Below, one piece after another: positions 1 to 5,207 of a DNA stretch of 5,207 bases (position 1 is its first letter; each line of letters begins with the position of its first letter). The position numbers were made by a program, and so were the translations under genes. The notes under the pieces were generated by a model. The model was not told where the DNA came from. It searched no databases and saw only the letters and a program-made list of their open reading frames with translations. The stretch comes from Gammaproteobacteria bacterium (lineage in GTDB: Bacteria; Pseudomonadota; Gammaproteobacteria; Pseudomonadales; Azotimanducaceae), in contig PAMR01000065.1 in the NCBI GenBank assembly GCA_002708205.1, forward strand, positions 19,465 to 24,671, given 5' to 3'.

Positions 1-1191
1 CAGCATAATCGCGCCACATTACAAGATATTGCTCAGATGTCGCCCGACCAAATCAATAAATTGTGTGAAAACGATGTGGTTGGAGAAGTACCCCTGGATT
101 TCAGTATTAGTCCAAAGTCGGATATCCAAACAGCGATTGAGCGGGGTATGTTGGATCGTATCGATCCAGATTTTGAAAATTGGAAACAATTACAGCAAGA
201 GCCACTAACTCCGACTTGGTCTTTTACAGGAACCTATAAAGCGTCGTTTAACAGATGTGTAGTGGAAGTCTCCGGTTCAGTCGCAGTGGCCCAAGCGAGC
301 CGTCAATTTGCCGCTCTTGGTTGGAAAGTCATACGAGTTGGATCTCCGGTAAAACGAGACTATCGGTGGGGGCAAGGGAAGGGCGCAGCGAATGCCTATC
401 TTGACTACGGCAAGATCGAAACTGACAAAACACTAACGGAATTGGTAGAGCAGGCTGATATCGTTATCGGAGATGAACGAGTGGCCGCAGTACAAGGACC
501 TGGTGTCGTCTTGGTCATTAGTGGGTGGGGTATGGGCGATCCACGAAGCTGGGATGATCTGGAATTGCAGGCGACTAGCGGATTTATGAGTGTCACGGGG
601 GAGTACGATCAACCGCCTCAACAATTACCGCCGTACGCGGCGGAAATGACCGGAGGTCTCGCAGCCGCTGCTACTGCCATGGCTGCCTATATGGAATGCA
701 GCCGAGTGGGGCATTCGATTCGGATAGATTTTGCATTAGCAGATGTACTTACCACATTTGTTCAGAGTGAAACCGGGAGGTACGCATCGACTGGGGAGGT
801 GGCTGGTCGCGAATCGCGTGTTAAGTATGCTTTGCGGATGGTTCCTACGGCTGATGGTTTTCTCTATTGCGCGCCGGGAGCCGTCATGAATGTTGCGATG
901 GATGGGGTCGCGAAATTAACCGGGGAGGATCGACTCGCTGATGAGCGGTTTTCAACAGCTGAAGGCCGAATGGACAATTGGGACGAGTACGTAGGCTTAA
1001 TGATTGGTGCTTTTGCTTCACACTCGGCTGCGTTTTGGTTTGCGGAAGCAGAGAAACTGCACCTAACATTTGCTCTGGTTCAGTTTGTCGACGATTTATT
1101 GAGCTGCCCTCAACTGCATGATCGGGGATTGTTAATAGATTCGAAGGGAACGCGCTTTCCGTTATCTGGCTTTCGAATAGAGAAGAATTAA
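1..1191 (+). CDS. Tandem CaiB/BaiF (family III) CoA-transferase, 5' end missing
   Basis: Family III CoA-transferases move CoA from an acyl-CoA donor to a free carboxylic acid in the cytoplasm. The reading frame is open to position 1 with no stop, so the first in-frame ATG (37) is not necessarily the start. The first 60-70 visible residues look like the tail of one transferase domain plus a linker. A second domain then begins at about 235: a VVEVSGSVAVAQASRQFAAL stretch and VIRVGSP match the family's N-terminal Rossmann-like strand-helix-strand, AYLDYGK matches the usual NRGK segment, and ISGWGMGDP followed by QATSGFMSVTGEYDQPP matches the core. The domain ends at the TAA at 1189-1191. This arrangement fits the known double-domain CoA-transferases of about 750-800 aa. 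The position normally held by the catalytic Asp reads Glu (codon 643-645, AEMTGG). The gene lies 16 nt before an acyl dehydratase, probably in one operon. The family is clear; the substrate is unknown. Confidence 0.85.
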   Translation, partial: QHNRATLQDIAQMSPDQINKLCENDVVGEVPLDFSISPKSDIQTAIERGMLDRIDPDFENWKQLQQEPLTPTWSFTGTYKASFNRCVVEVSGSVAVAQASRQFAALGWKVIRVGSPVKRDYRWGQGKGAANAYLDYGKIETDKTLTELVEQADIVIGDERVAAVQGPGVVLVISGWGMGDPRSWDDLELQATSGFMSVTGEYDQPPQQLPPYAAEMTGGLAAAATAMAAYMECSRVGHSIRIDFALADVLTTFVQSETGRYASTGEVAGRESRVKYALRMVPTADGFLYCAPGAVMNVAMDGVAKLTGEDRLADERFSTAEGRMDNWDEYVGLMIGAFASHSAAFWFAEAEKLHLTFALVQFVDDLLSCPQLHDRGLLIDSKGTRFPLSGFRIEKN

Positions 1192-1192
1192 T

Positions 1193-1199
1193 AAAAGGA
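1193..1199 (+). promoter_or_regulatory. Ribosome binding site fixing a TTG start
   Basis: AAAAGGA lies 8 nt upstream of the TTG at 1208 and directly after the stop of the CoA-transferase gene. The first in-frame ATG (1238) would cut off the ITAF strand that aligns with the start of the hotdog domain, so this site supports TTG 1208 as the start. The adjacent TTG at 1211 is the only close alternative. Confidence 0.6.
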
Positions 1200-1207
1200 T
1201 AGTCGTT

Positions 1208-2008
1208 TTGTTGAGCGAATCTCAAATTACTGCATTTATGGAAGATCCGGACCAGTCGAAACCGAATGCTATTCATTCGACGATGGGAGCAAAAAAATAT
1301 GGCTTTAGCGCAGCCCTTGTAGGTGGTGTTACGGCGTATGGTTGGTGTGCCAAAACGATTATTGATGCTTTAGGACAGGATTGGTTATCTCATGGATGGG
1401 CAGATATATCTTTCAAACGACCAATTTATCCGGGCGATGAGTTAGTTGTCCGTGTAGATTCGGGGAAAAAAATATCGGTAACAAAACTAACTGACGGATC
1501 GGACTGTTTTGGAGGTGTTCTAGGTTTGGGTGACGCACCGTGGCTGGAAACCTTGAAGAGGCCTACGAATTTTCAAGTCGATAGGTTCGAGGATCGACTT
1601 CCCACGCTAACATTAGAAGATGCACCTGTAGGAAAATCTCTTCGTACTCTTGAGGTGTCACTGAATAGTAAAATAGCCAACTTATACTGTACTAACAAAC
1701 TTAGGGAGAGTGTGGAAGTTTTCCTGGGATCTGAACCGATTGTCCATCCCGCATGGATAGCAGAACAACCTATACATTGGTTACATCATTCCTACGAGTA
1801 TGGCCCTGCGATACATACCCGGAGCAAAATACAGCATTTAGTTGCACTCCGTGCTGAAGGCCCTGTCCGCATTGCAGGTATTTGCTCGGAAGTTTATGAA
1901 CGGAAGGGGCATCATTACATTGTGAATGACACCGCTTTGATCGACCAGAAAGAAACCGTTTTTGCTCAGATTCAGCATCAGGCTATCTTCAGGGTCGCAA
2001 AAAGATAA
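1208..2008 (+). CDS. Double-hotdog MaoC-like acyl dehydratase
   Basis: This 266-aa protein belongs to the acyl-dehydratase (R-specific enoyl-CoA hydratase-like) hotdog proteins, which add or remove water on enoyl-CoA thioesters. The N-terminal hotdog (about residues 5-100) shows ITAF, then NAIH (20-23), a KKYGF-SAALVGGVTAY hydratase helix (29-44) and FKRPIYPGDEL, the usual strand and turn. The C-terminal half (about 165-266) shows YEYGPAIHTRSKIQHLVALR and VYERKGHHYIV, a second hotdog typical of this roughly 270-aa double-domain form. In classical MaoC hydratases a D-x-N-P-[LI]-H motif provides Asp and His. Here Asn and His remain, but Lys18 occupies the Asp position, so activity may be altered or use another acid. 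The start is TTG with a good ribosome binding site. It probably shares an operon with the upstream CoA-transferase. The family call is firm; substrate and activity are not known. Confidence 0.85.
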   Translation: MLSESQITAFMEDPDQSKPNAIHSTMGAKKYGFSAALVGGVTAYGWCAKTIIDALGQDWLSHGWADISFKRPIYPGDELVVRVDSGKKISVTKLTDGSDCFGGVLGLGDAPWLETLKRPTNFQVDRFEDRLPTLTLEDAPVGKSLRTLEVSLNSKIANLYCTNKLRESVEVFLGSEPIVHPAWIAEQPIHWLHHSYEYGPAIHTRSKIQHLVALRAEGPVRIAGICSEVYERKGHHYIVNDTALIDQKETVFAQIQHQAIFRVAKR

Positions 2009-2013
2009 CTGTC

Positions 2014-2328
2014 TCAACGATTTTTGAAAAAAGTCTCAATTTCATTAGCGACATGTTTTTTTAATACCAACGTATTTGGTTCTACGGAGTATTTGTCGGC
2101 GAGTATGCTCATATCCACTTCAGAAAAGGAAAGACTAATCCTTGGACGTTGTATCTTCGAGTATGGAAGGCCGACAACCTTGCGAACATAGTCTGAAGGT
2201 GAAAGTTTATGGTGGGCGGCCTCCGTTCGCACCCGGTGCATCAATTCTTGTTGGAATTCAAAATGTACTTGAACCTTACGAAGTGCTTGCTGTTCTGCTT
2301 TGAAGCGCTCGGGTTGCTTGTGTGCCAT
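2014..2328 (-). CDS. Small protein with two ribbon-helix-helix-like units
   Basis: I do not recognise a named family for this 104-aa protein. After a basic, Gln-rich leader, residues 19-25 (VQVHFEF) form a predicted strand, 26-42 a helix, and 43-54 (SPSDYVRKVVGL) a second helix. This is the order and length of a ribbon-helix-helix DNA-binding fold. Residues 63-68 (RISLSF), 69-82 and 83-101 repeat strand-helix-helix, so the protein may be a tandem pair. A role as DNA-binding regulator, or as a small partner of the operon's other proteins, is inference. The preceding gene ends TAA TTG ATG: I chose the ATG at 2328; the adjoining TTG at 2331 would add one residue. No strong ribosome binding site is seen, so translation is probably coupled to the upstream gene. 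It is the last gene of the operon and ends 5 nt from the convergent dehydratase gene. Confidence 0.7.
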   Translation of the reverse strand: MAHKQPERFKAEQQALRKVQVHFEFQQELMHRVRTEAAHHKLSPSDYVRKVVGLPYSKIQRPRISLSFSEVDMSILADKYSVEPNTLVLKKHVANEIETFFKNR

Positions 2329-2331
2329 CAA

Positions 2332-2982
2332 TTAATTACCGGGCCACAGATTTTCGATCGTATTACTGGGACATGTCACATCTGCTGTCACGTCAGTTTC
2401 GCCGTCACCCCATACTTCTACCGTTATAGTGAATGAATCGTTAATTCCTTGAGCTTCGTGATATCTAAATTCCTCACTACCATCATCTTCATACACGGAT
2501 AACTGCTCGTTACGGCAATCGCGGTTGTGAAAATATCCTGTACTGTTGCAAATAGTTTGCACGTACTTTTCATCTAACCAGCCTTCGTAGAGGGAAGGAG
2601 TCCGTTGCGTTACGAGTTCCGAGAAAATGTCTTCGTCCCACAAGTCAGAAAAATCGTCTGCATCGAAAATAGTTAGTACGTCATTTCGCGGGATACTTAT
2701 AGAAAGGTCAAAGTCAGCATGAATATCCTGTGGATCCACTCCCATAAGATATTTTGTCTTATTTTCACTGACTAATGAGAGTTCAAGGTATTGGCCATCG
2801 TCGTATTGATACGTACCGACTGTAGTAATTTCTAGAGTACTTCCTTGAAGTGCTGGGGGTATGACCTGGCGGTGTTTAAATGTAACGAGATCACCAGGCA
2901 GCAATTGACAGACAGAAACTAGGTTACGTTTTCCGCTATTCTTTGTTTCTTTTTTGCCTCCAAAAAATTTACGTAAGATCAA
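2332..2982 (-). CDS. Uncharacterised 216-aa protein of the PspA-polyamine operon
   Basis: The gene is real by its position (3 nt after the PspA stop, 3 nt or less before the next gene) and by its ribosome binding site, but I cannot assign a family with confidence. The start must be TTG at 2982, because the first in-frame Met comes about 80 residues later; the resulting N-terminus (MILRKFFGGKK) is a short basic amphipathic head. Residues 29-35 (PGDLVTF) open a predicted beta-rich domain with YQYDDGQYLELSLV (about 58-71) and a DPQD segment, recalling DUF4178-type domains. An acidic stretch DADDFSDLWDEDIF follows at about 106-120. The C-terminal part contains a GYFHNRDCR segment and WGDGETDV (191-198). 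Four Cys residues are present, without a CxxC pair. There is no signal peptide or membrane helix. In E. coli the gene after yjfJ is yjfK (DUF2491); this protein fills the same slot but I see no clear match. Confidence 0.75.
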   Translation of the reverse strand: MILRKFFGGKKETKNSGKRNLVSVCQLLPGDLVTFKHRQVIPPALQGSTLEITTVGTYQYDDGQYLELSLVSENKTKYLMGVDPQDIHADFDLSISIPRNDVLTIFDADDFSDLWDEDIFSELVTQRTPSLYEGWLDEKYVQTICNSTGYFHNRDCRNEQLSVYEDDGSEEFRYHEAQGINDSFTITVEVWGDGETDVTADVTCPSNTIENLWPGN

Positions 2983-2996
2983 GGTTTAACCACCTT
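2981..2996 (-). promoter_or_regulatory. Possible start-occluding hairpin
   Basis: On the minus strand AAGGT (2996-2992) can pair with ACCTT (2985-2981) around a 6-nt loop. The stem covers most of the ribosome binding site and the first two bases of the TTG start at 2982. It also contains the PspA stop codon in its loop. A ribosome finishing PspA would open it. The stem is only 5 bp, so it may be chance. Confidence 0.3.
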
Positions 2997-3681
2997 TCTT
3001 CGCTTTAAGTCGAGCGAGTACGTCACTGGCTCCACCAGTCTCGGAATTGCCTATTCCTTTGGCTTTAAGTTTGGCATCGAGATCACTATTAGCATCCGCC
3101 TCGCTCATCCAATCACCTGCTTCCATACGATCTTGCCAATTTTGTTGCTTGCTTTTTACCCGCTCCAGGGCTTTGGCGACTCTATGTTGGCTAGTTCCTG
3201 TCGCTGCAAAATTCGACGACACACTTTCAGTTGCACGCTGTAACTCCTTTACGGTTCGAACCTTGTCGAGTTCCCTTTTATTCTTTTGAATAGTATGTTC
3301 GCGCGCTTTAATCATTTTATGAATTTTATCGATTTCGCTCTCTAGAGCTGCTTGTTCTATAGACTTTTCGTTGTGTTCGCTTTCTATTTCAGCAATACGC
3401 TCGGCAACTTCCACAGCTAGGCTTTCTTCTTCAGCTTCCAATGCGGCGATGGCTTTTTCCTCGTAATCTTTAACATCCTCGCTTAGAGCGTGTATCTCCC
3501 GCTTAAGACGAATATCGGTGCTCTTCATACGTGTTAAGCTTTGCTTCGAGCTGTTAATTGCATTTTCTGCATCGCGTATTTCTTGCTCGAGAATTCGAAT
3601 TGCATTTGCATCAATAATTGCTTCGCCAACTTCGTTAGCACCACCCTTCACTGCAGCAAAAAGATCTTTTAGTACGCCCAT
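2986..3681 (-). CDS. yjfJ: PspA/IM30 family coiled-coil protein, YjfJ-like
   Basis: PspA/IM30 (ESCRT-III-like) proteins bind the inner face of the cytoplasmic membrane and oligomerise to protect or remodel it under stress. This protein has 231 aa, close to the usual 220-235. An amphipathic head (MGVLKDLFAAVKGG) is followed by EVGEAIIDANAIRILEQEIR (about 17-36), characteristic of the YjfJ branch rather than classical PspA. A long, charged helical region with heptad character runs from about 24 to 150, and a second helical segment with RVAKALERVKSKQQNWQDR lies at about 165-190. A Gly-rich, basic tail closes the protein. ATG 3681 has a GAGAGG ribosome binding site (3692-3687) 5 nt upstream. The gene follows DUF2170 by 23 nt and precedes the 216-aa gene by 3 nt. 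No pspBC or pspF homologue is visible. Family assignment is strong; the specific role of YjfJ-type proteins is not established. Confidence 0.92.
   Translation of the reverse strand: MGVLKDLFAAVKGGANEVGEAIIDANAIRILEQEIRDAENAINSSKQSLTRMKSTDIRLKREIHALSEDVKDYEEKAIAALEAEEESLAVEVAERIAEIESEHNEKSIEQAALESEIDKIHKMIKAREHTIQKNKRELDKVRTVKELQRATESVSSNFAATGTSQHRVAKALERVKSKQQNWQDRMEAGDWMSEADANSDLDAKLKAKGIGNSETGGASDVLARLKAKKGG
2990..2997 (-). promoter_or_regulatory. Ribosome binding site for a TTG start
   Basis: Read on the minus strand, AAAGGTGG lies within the last codons of the PspA gene, 7 nt before the TTG at 2982. It decides the start of the 216-aa protein, which has no usable ATG nearby. The placement inside the previous gene indicates coupled translation. 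Confidence 0.6.
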
Positions 3682-3704
3682 AGTTGCCTCTCTATTTGTT
3701 ATGT

Positions 3705-4145
3705 TTAGGCGAGCAAATGCTCAACAGCCTCGAGAACGTCAACGGTATTTTCAGCTTGAATTTCAAGTTCATGCGCGATGTTTTCGAAACGTGTATCTAA
3801 TGCCATTGAACCGAAAAGAATGTAGGTTGAACCCTGAAGACCAATCGACGACAGTGGTACAGCTGGACTCAGTCGCAAGAAGATCTCGTTCAGCTCATGA
3901 CTATTACCCGGCTCCACCTCTGCGGTTGTAAATAATGGAGAAACCGAAAGAATCTGTGTTTCGGTTGTTGTAATGTGTATTGGAAATTCATCATTGTTAG
4001 AACAACTAACTTCGAGAATATTTTCTTCAGTGACCAATGCGTCGAACGTTGTACCTTCCTCCCCCTGGAAAGCATTTAGCCGATAAGCTAGTTCTTCAAG
4101 ATCCATGTCCAACTCCAACATTCGTGGAGGGGAAACATACGACAT
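3705..4145 (-). CDS. yjfI: DUF2170 family protein, YjfI-like
   Basis: The 146-aa product is an acidic, soluble protein without signal peptide or membrane segment. An N-terminal helix (MDLEELAYRLN, from residue 14) leads into an alternating strand region. The C-terminal part carries the features I associate with DUF2170: YILFGSMA (108-115), then FENIAHELEIQAENTVDVLEAV, a conserved helix with the E-x-E-x-x-A-x-N pattern. DUF2170 genes sit directly upstream of YjfJ-type PspA genes, as here (23 nt). The function is unknown; a partner or regulator of the PspA protein is a reasonable inference from the constant neighbourhood. ATG 4145 has AGGA (4155-4152) at 6 nt. ATG 4106 (residue 14) also has GGAG (4116-4113) at 6 nt and would give a 133-aa protein, nearer to the E. 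coli YjfI length as I recall it, so the start is not settled. Confidence 0.85.
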   Translation of the reverse strand: MSYVSPPRMLELDMDLEELAYRLNAFQGEEGTTFDALVTEENILEVSCSNNDEFPIHITTTETQILSVSPLFTTAEVEPGNSHELNEIFLRLSPAVPLSSIGLQGSTYILFGSMALDTRFENIAHELEIQAENTVDVLEAVEHLLA

Positions 4146-4151
4146 AATATG

Positions 4152-4155
4152 TCCT
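4152..4155 (-). promoter_or_regulatory. Ribosome binding site for the DUF2170 gene
   Basis: On the minus strand AGGA lies 6 nt before the ATG at 4145, in the 30-nt gap after the aminopropyltransferase stop. A competing GGAG (4116-4113) lies 6 nt before the in-frame ATG at 4106. Confidence 0.5.
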
Positions 4156-4175
4156 ATGTCAATCTGATTCCTAAT

Positions 4176-5207
4176 TTATTCGCCTGCGTAAAACGTCCCT
4201 TGGTATTGCTGCCATGCACGTTGGTGGTATTGAAAAATCGCATGACTACCGAGATGATTTATTTGGATGTTCCCAATATTGTCGTAGAAATTTGATGGAA
4301 AGATAAAAGACGCGAGGATCTCGCCCTTGCTCAATAAATGGTTGTCATGAATCTTTTTTTGGGCTCTTTCAATTCGGGTTAACCCGCTTGCCCCCGTGAG
4401 AGTTCCGAGGGTCCAACCCCATTCTCCAAAACTGGGAACATTGGCGTGATATTGATCTACTAAAAAGCCAGCGTCGGCCAATGTTTTTCCGATGGCCTGG
4501 AAGGCTTCTTTTGCATGGTAAGGCGATGTCGACTGAATACCGATAGCGCCGTCCGCTGTGAGTATGTTTCGAATTCGGGAGTAGAAAAAACTACTATAAA
4601 GCTTATTCAGATCAGGATGGCTGGGGTCTGGCAGATCAATAACAATGGCGTCGTAATGTGGCGCGCCAGAAGCTATTTCCTCAATTTGGTTTTCGATTTC
4701 TACGAATGCATCTTCTCGGATAACCGTAACTCTCGAATCATCAAACGCGTTTCGATTTATCGTAGTCAGTGTTTCGGAAACTGTTTGAGGGGCTTTTAGA
4801 TCGTTTCCGGAGAAGAGGTCAATTAATTGAGAGTCTAGGTCAATGAGGGTTATGGAGCGAGGGTTCCATTTTAGTAAGTCACGTAACGCGAGCCCGTCGC
4901 CTCCGCCTATGATGAGTAGATGGGCATTTCGATTAGCTGCTAACATGACGGGCGTGGTTAAGTACGCATGGAAGATTCGTTCGTCATTACTGGCGAATTG
5001 AAGTCGACCGTTAATATAGAGACTGGTTATTTTGGGGGCGTTAGCATTGATGGTTCTTTCAGTAATAACGACATTCTGATACGGCGTTTGAACTTGATAG
5101 ACTACGTCATCTTTGAATAGGGTATCGTTTAATCGAGACATCCATTGAACCCCATAAACCGCCATAATAAATAGAACTAATGCAACGGCACCGTGTCCGA
5201 TCCATAA
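4176..5207 (-). CDS. Membrane-anchored spermidine-synthase-like aminopropyltransferase, 5' end missing
   Basis: Spermidine synthases transfer an aminopropyl group from decarboxylated S-adenosylmethionine to a polyamine. Numbering from the Met at 5165: YQN (29-31), LYINGRLQFASNDERIFHAY (49-68), the nucleotide-binding IIGGGDG (85-91), the acidic strand end LIDLD (107-111), EDAF (151-154), YDAIVIDLPDP (171-181) and VPSFGEWGW (243-251) follow the family order. The Asp of the catalytic D-x-x-D-P (177) and its partner (180) are kept. The frame stays open past 5165 to the window edge for 14 more codons, reading LWIGHGAVALVLFI, which together with the next residues makes a membrane helix. So Met 5165 is internal, and the protein is the C-terminal enzyme domain of a longer, probably multi-pass form (such proteins are often about 500 aa). 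It is followed by DUF2170 and PspA genes, linking it to membrane stress. Actual polyamine substrate is unknown. Confidence 0.88.
   Translation of the reverse strand, partial: LWIGHGAVALVLFIMAVYGVQWMSRLNDTLFKDDVVYQVQTPYQNVVITERTINANAPKITSLYINGRLQFASNDERIFHAYLTTPVMLAANRNAHLLIIGGGDGLALRDLLKWNPRSITLIDLDSQLIDLFSGNDLKAPQTVSETLTTINRNAFDDSRVTVIREDAFVEIENQIEEIASGAPHYDAIVIDLPDPSHPDLNKLYSSFFYSRIRNILTADGAIGIQSTSPYHAKEAFQAIGKTLADAGFLVDQYHANVPSFGEWGWTLGTLTGASGLTRIERAQKKIHDNHLLSKGEILASFIFPSNFYDNIGNIQINHLGSHAIFQYHQRAWQQYQGTFYAGE

Noticed and set aside
884..1276. A 130-codon open frame on the minus strand opposite the CoA-transferase end and the dehydratase start
   Set aside because: It lies antisense to two genes with clear family motifs and its translation has no recognisable domain or plausible hydrophobic pattern.
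2018..2064. A/T runs near the end of the convergent genes considered as a bidirectional terminator
   Set aside because: Runs of T and A are present, but no stable GC-containing stem precedes them on either strand.
2209..2436. A 75-codon plus-strand open frame with a hydrophobic middle, spanning the junction of the two tail genes
   Set aside because: It is antisense to both genes, and no ribosome binding site or upstream promoter is evident; the hydrophobic run mirrors codons of the opposite strand.
3518..3931. A 137-codon open frame on the plus strand across the PspA and DUF2170 genes
   Set aside because: It overlaps two well-supported minus-strand genes and their junction, and its translation is Arg/Ser-rich without family features, as expected of a shadow frame.
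4515..4799. A 94-codon plus-strand open frame inside the aminopropyltransferase gene
   Set aside because: It is antisense to the nucleotide-binding and catalytic motifs of that gene and shows no domain of its own.
4176..5165. Soluble spermidine synthase (SpeE) starting at ATG 5165
   Set aside because: The frame is open upstream to the edge and encodes a hydrophobic helix, so this ATG is better read as an internal Met of a membrane form.

Overview
The window (about 45-47% GC by eye) carries two compact gene blocks that face each other and meet at about position 2010. No rRNA, tRNA, CRISPR array, insertion sequence or long non-coding stretch is visible; the longest gap between genes is 30 nt. 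The gene content suggests a Gram-negative bacterium, most likely a gammaproteobacterium: the PspA paralogue with a DUF2170 partner is the YjfI/YjfJ arrangement known from Escherichia coli. The moderate GC and the CoA-transferase/acyl-dehydratase pair would suit a marine heterotroph, but that is only an inference.

Left block, plus strand (1-2008). The window opens inside a gene whose visible part is the end of one CaiB/BaiF (family III) CoA-transferase domain followed by a complete second one, so it is probably a tandem CoA-transferase of about 750-800 aa. It is followed 16 nt later by a double-hotdog MaoC-like acyl dehydratase that begins with TTG. Together they look like part of a catabolic operon that activates a carboxylic acid as a CoA thioester and acts on an enoyl-CoA intermediate. 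The substrate cannot be read from the sequence. Both proteins lack a canonical acidic residue at a key position (Glu for Asp in the transferase domain, no Asp in the hydratase motif).

Right block, minus strand (2014-5207, read right to left). This is a tight five-gene operon: a spermidine-synthase-like aminopropyltransferase whose frame runs off the right edge through a hydrophobic helix (so it is a membrane-anchored form, not a soluble SpeE), a DUF2170 (YjfI-like) protein, a PspA/IM30 (YjfJ-like) coiled-coil protein, an unassigned 216-aa protein starting with TTG, and a small protein that looks like two ribbon-helix-helix units in tandem. Spacings are 30, 23, 3 and 3 nt, which implies co-transcription and, for the last two, translational coupling. 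Links between PspA, DUF2170 and polyamine enzymes are known from comparative genomics, but the biochemical role of the system is not settled. The last two genes are the least characterised and the most interesting part of the window.

The promoters of both blocks lie outside the window. The two blocks end 5 nt apart with no clear terminator between them.
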